Of a DNA stretch of 64,000 bases, positions 61,458 to 64,000 are shown in pieces (the first letter of the stretch is position 1; the number at the start of each line of letters is the position of its first letter). The translations under genes and the position numbers were made by a program. The stretch is from Leptobacterium flavescens (GTDB lineage: Bacteria > Bacteroidota > Bacteroidia > Flavobacteriales > Flavobacteriaceae), in NCBI RefSeq assembly GCF_010671605.1, contig NZ_JAABOO010000004.1, forward strand, positions 310,001 to 374,000, read 5' to 3'. A model generated the notes under the pieces. That model was not told the DNA's origin. It did no database searches and saw nothing but the letters and a program-made list of their open reading frames with translations.

Positions 61458-61716
61458 ACAGGTGTTTTTAGAGTTGATCATGTAATGCTTATCCATAAAA
61501 ATACACAATTGTACCCTATTTCGCTTTTTTACAATACAATGCCTCATCGGAAGGCTAATTTTATAAAATATGGCCTCGATTGCATCAGAATTGCAAAAAA
61601 CGGAACAAAATGAATAAATTTATGAGGTATCTGCCCTGCGTTTGATGATCATTGATTGTCATAAAAACAAAGCTGAAGAGAATGCTACGATATCATATAC
61701 AAAAAAAGAAACAGTT

Positions 61717-62142
61717 ATGAGCAATACCACACCCAAAGTAACAGGAATAGGCGGGATCTTTTTCCGCGCTAAAAACCCGAAAGAAATAAATGAATGGTAT
61801 GGAGAGAACCTTGGCCTGGCCATAGACGGTTATGGTTCTCCCTTCGAATTCAGGAATGCCAACCGGCCAGAGGAGATCAATTATCTCAGATGGGGGCCTT
61901 TTGAAGAAAAGACCGATTATTTCGATCCGTCAAAAAAAGAATTTATGATCAATTACAGGGTACAGAATATCGAAGGCCTGGTGGAAAAACTCAGAGAAAA
62001 CGGTGCTGTAATATTAGATGAGATCACCGAATACGACTATGGGAAATTTGTTCATATTATGGATCCCGAAGGAAACAAAATAGAATTGTGGGAACCCATA
62101 GACAGTTTTTTTACTCAGATGGGCGGACCTACTACCAAATAA
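61717..62142 (+). CDS. VOC-superfamily (glyoxalase/bleomycin-resistance-like) protein
   Basis: A 141-residue single-domain protein with the paired beta-alpha-beta-beta-beta fold. GIGGIFFRAKNPKEINEWYGENLGL opens the first half. FVHIMDPEGNKIELWEP closes the second, with its metal-ligand Glu. The substrate cannot be told. The frame is open to 61642, but the ATG at 61717 (MSNTTPKVTGIGG) fits the family. DUF3052 follows 90 bases later. Confidence 0.85.
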   Translation: MSNTTPKVTGIGGIFFRAKNPKEINEWYGENLGLAIDGYGSPFEFRNANRPEEINYLRWGPFEEKTDYFDPSKKEFMINYRVQNIEGLVEKLRENGAVILDEITEYDYGKFVHIMDPEGNKIELWEPIDSFFTQMGGPTTK

Positions 62143-62232
62143 AGATGTCTTATTTCGTTAAATGATATAAGAAGCAAATCGAATTGAGAAGGAATTTGCT
62201 TATTTTCAACTTAAATAATCAAACCGTATATC

Positions 62233-62646
62233 ATGGCTGTACAAAGAACCGGTTATTCCGGAAAACCCCTGTATCAGAAACTTGGGATCAAGGAAACACA
62301 TAAAGTCCGTTTTTACAACGAACCCGATGCCTATTACGAATGGCTGGAAGTTTCTTTTCCGTTGATAAAGACAGACGAGAAGGAGAATGCAGATATGGTA
62401 CATATCTTTTCCCGGGAAAAAGCCGAACTGCAAAAGCTTTTAAAGGAAAGCGCAAATACTATTGAACAGAACGGGATGATATGGGTGTCCTGGCCCAAAA
62501 AGGCTTCCAAACAACCTACCGATATTACTGAGAACACCGTAAGAGAGCTGGCATTTCCACTCGGGCTTGTAGATGTAAAAGTATGTAGCGTTAGCGAGGT
62601 GTGGTCGGGCCTGAAAGTGGTAATAAGAAAGGAGAACAGAAAATAA
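62233..62646 (+). CDS. DUF3052 family protein
   Basis: A 137-residue small cytoplasmic protein of unknown function. TGYSGKPLYQKLGIKETHKVRFYNEP, IWVSWPKKASKQPTDITENTVRELAFPLGLVDVKVCSVSEVWSGLKVV are family-defining and strongly conserved. It is convergent with the phosphatidylserine decarboxylase gene, with 40 bases between the stops and only a short 6-bp hairpin (AACGGA/TCCGTT) there. Confidence 0.88.
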   Translation: MAVQRTGYSGKPLYQKLGIKETHKVRFYNEPDAYYEWLEVSFPLIKTDEKENADMVHIFSREKAELQKLLKESANTIEQNGMIWVSWPKKASKQPTDITENTVRELAFPLGLVDVKVCSVSEVWSGLKVVIRKENRK

Positions 62647-62686
62647 CGGATTACTTCCGTTCTCCCTTAACAGAATAAGGATGATA

Positions 62687-63832
62687 TTATTCCTTCTTTA
62701 AGATACCGATTTGCTGTCCCTGCTGAACATTTACAGCGCTGAAAGTACCTTTTTGAAAAATAAGCAATACGGTTGAGCCTCCGTAGGCAAAATAACCTAC
62801 TTTTTCCCCTTTGTATATTTTTTCAACCTCTCCATTCCGAACGCTTTTGAACCGGTCTTCAAACACTACGGAGCCAATAGTCTGTAATCCGATCGGGATC
62901 ATACCTATATAGCCATACTTTTCAGTCTTAATGACCAGGTATCCATGTTTAAAGTTCTCAAAAACACTGTAATCTTTATTATAGGCAATATTTCCGTTAT
63001 TGATGATATCCGGAATATCCGGCATTCCGAACAAACGATCTCCCACAGATTCTTTAGCTTCCACAACAAGACCGGTAATGGGGGAATGGTAATGATGATA
63101 ATTATCGGGTTTTAAAAAGACCGCCAGAGCCGTACCTCCGACAAATTTTTCAGCATATTCGGAATCCCCCAACAGAGCGTTGAGGTTTAGAGTACTTCGG
63201 CCTTTGGTCGGGATCTGAGTATCCAGCTTTAAGTCGTTGTTGATCATATTAATTACCCCGTCTGCAGGCGATACCAATACGGATCCGTCATCTACACCAT
63301 CTATTTTCCGGGCTCCGGGTTTCAGGTCTCTGGTAAAGAAATCATTAAAGGATGTAAACCCACCCTCTGGCAGGACAAAGTCGCCGTGCTTGATAGAGGT
63401 ATCTTTAAACCACTCACTTATGCCTTTTGCAGATTCCGGACTGTCCATAAATTTCCCGCGCTCCTCTATAAAATAAAACGACCAGCTGTAACCAGGTTCC
63501 TCAAGGATAAATTTCATTCCGTGCGGATTGTGATAGTACAACATGGAAAATTCAAGGATCTTATCCAGTCCGTTTTTGGTATTAGGCAAAAAGTAAAACC
63601 AGTCGTTGAGAAAAGTGTATATATCATCTATGTTCTTCCCTTTCCAGGGGTTAGGCGTGCCATCCGGAAGGTCCTGAAGGTGATCGAACATTTCCTTTAC
63701 TGTTTTTTGAAAGGAGGGGTTTGCCGAGTATATTTCCTTTAATTTCTTTACCGGGGGGCAATCGGCCTGTGCCTGCAATGAATTAACGGTAAAAATCAGG
63801 ATCAGGGAACAAATAAATATTCTGAACTTCAT
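62687..63832 (-). CDS. Phosphatidylserine decarboxylase-family protein with signal peptide
   Basis: 381 residues. The first 22 residues (MKFRIFICSLILIFTVNSLQAQ) are a signal peptide. The decarboxylase domain spans about 130-378: FTSFNDFFTRDLKPG, the Asp in SPADG, the His in YHHYHSPITG, and the self-cleavage motif GGST (usually LGST) in YFAYGGSTVLLIF, whose Ser would become the pyruvoyl group. All triad residues are present, so activity is plausible. Ordinary Psd faces the cytoplasm; this one looks exported. It starts 12 bases after the stop of the DinB-like gene. Confidence 0.85.
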   Translation of the reverse strand: MKFRIFICSLILIFTVNSLQAQADCPPVKKLKEIYSANPSFQKTVKEMFDHLQDLPDGTPNPWKGKNIDDIYTFLNDWFYFLPNTKNGLDKILEFSMLYYHNPHGMKFILEEPGYSWSFYFIEERGKFMDSPESAKGISEWFKDTSIKHGDFVLPEGGFTSFNDFFTRDLKPGARKIDGVDDGSVLVSPADGVINMINNDLKLDTQIPTKGRSTLNLNALLGDSEYAEKFVGGTALAVFLKPDNYHHYHSPITGLVVEAKESVGDRLFGMPDIPDIINNGNIAYNKDYSVFENFKHGYLVIKTEKYGYIGMIPIGLQTIGSVVFEDRFKSVRNGEVEKIYKGEKVGYFAYGGSTVLLIFQKGTFSAVNVQQGQQIGILKKE

Positions 63833-63844
63833 AATTATTGGTTT

Positions 63845-64000
63845 TTAGGTGTGTTTATATTTCATTTTACAACTGAGATAACGCTCCTTGATAATATTAA
63901 AATGCCTTAACTCATGACCTGCCAGATGATATGCAATACCCCGTACTGTTCTTTTATTTACAATACTTCCGTCGCTATCAATACCCGAACCGCTCCTGGT
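63845..64000 (-). CDS. DinB-family protein, 5' part cut by window edge
   Basis: The last 52 codons of a minus-strand gene whose start is outside the window. The visible end reads ...NKRTVRGIAYHLAGHELRHFNIIKERYLSCKMKYKHT. The AGHELRHFNII-type stretch matches the C-terminal helix of DinB/YfiT four-helix proteins, whose His residue binds a metal. It precedes the exported decarboxylase gene by 12 bases, suggesting one transcript. Confidence 0.7.
   Translation of the reverse strand, partial: TRSGSGIDSDGSIVNKRTVRGIAYHLAGHELRHFNIIKERYLSCKMKYKHT

Overview
The window is chromosomal DNA of a marine-type member of the Bacteroidota, most likely a Flavobacteriaceae. The evidence is SusC/SusD genes, a DUF4293/DUF3667/DUF1599 gene set, an archaeal/eukaryal-type ProRS, a Rho with a long basic insert, many lipoproteins with acidic residues after the lipobox cysteine, and repeated Bacteroidota-type -7 promoter elements (TAnnTTTG). 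I see no rRNA, CRISPR array, prophage or insertion sequence.

Layout. 1-17178 is mostly housekeeping: cysS (cut by the left edge) and folE; an outer-membrane FadL-like protein with a Gly/Phe/Tyr- and Ser/Arg-rich lipoprotein; proS; two identical tRNA-Glu(TTC) genes and rpsT behind one strong promoter; an esterase-like lipoprotein; rho; a DUF4293 membrane protein; a duplicated intergenic repeat; a phosphodiesterase; truA; an MsbA-like ABC exporter; and folP-cdaA-DUF3667. 17285-23840 is a long co-directional run: DUF1599, a DoxX plus DUF6624-like fusion, an orphan DppB-type permease, tpiA, a GNAT, an arginase-family enzyme, prmA and clpS. Several of its genes abut or overlap.

24001-40571 is the standout block, a polysaccharide utilisation locus that most probably targets laminarin or related beta-1,3-glucan. 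It holds an SSS sugar symporter, a membrane-anchored propeller/Y_Y_Y/HTH sensor-regulator, SusC, SusD, a large glycan-binding lipoprotein with two PKD-like and four tandem repeat domains, a surface GH16 lipoprotein, a GH3 beta-glucosidase and a second, secreted GH16. The residues after each lipobox cysteine suggest a division of labour. SusD, the binding protein and GH16-A look surface-exposed; GH3 and GH16-B look periplasmic. Glucan would be cut outside, imported by SusCD, finished in the periplasm, and the glucose taken in by the SSS symporter.

40938-50592 is accessory: a HEIGH-type metalloprotease lipoprotein, an ETHE1-like MBL/rhodanese protein with a TauE-type permease (sulfur detoxification), an orphan plus-strand terminator that may mark a small RNA, and a run of small lipoproteins, hydrolases and DUF proteins. 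50828-59114 holds a TetR regulator with a translationally coupled small membrane protein, a SulP anion transporter with a universal stress protein, and a three-gene ABC/HlyD/TolC exporter. The ATPase of that exporter has a badly degenerate signature, Walker B and H-loop, and the operon follows a leader rich in dyad symmetry. 59152-64000 carries an M1-like peptidase lipoprotein, a quinone-reductase-like MDR protein, a VOC protein, DUF3052, an exported phosphatidylserine decarboxylase and the end of a DinB-family gene cut by the right edge.
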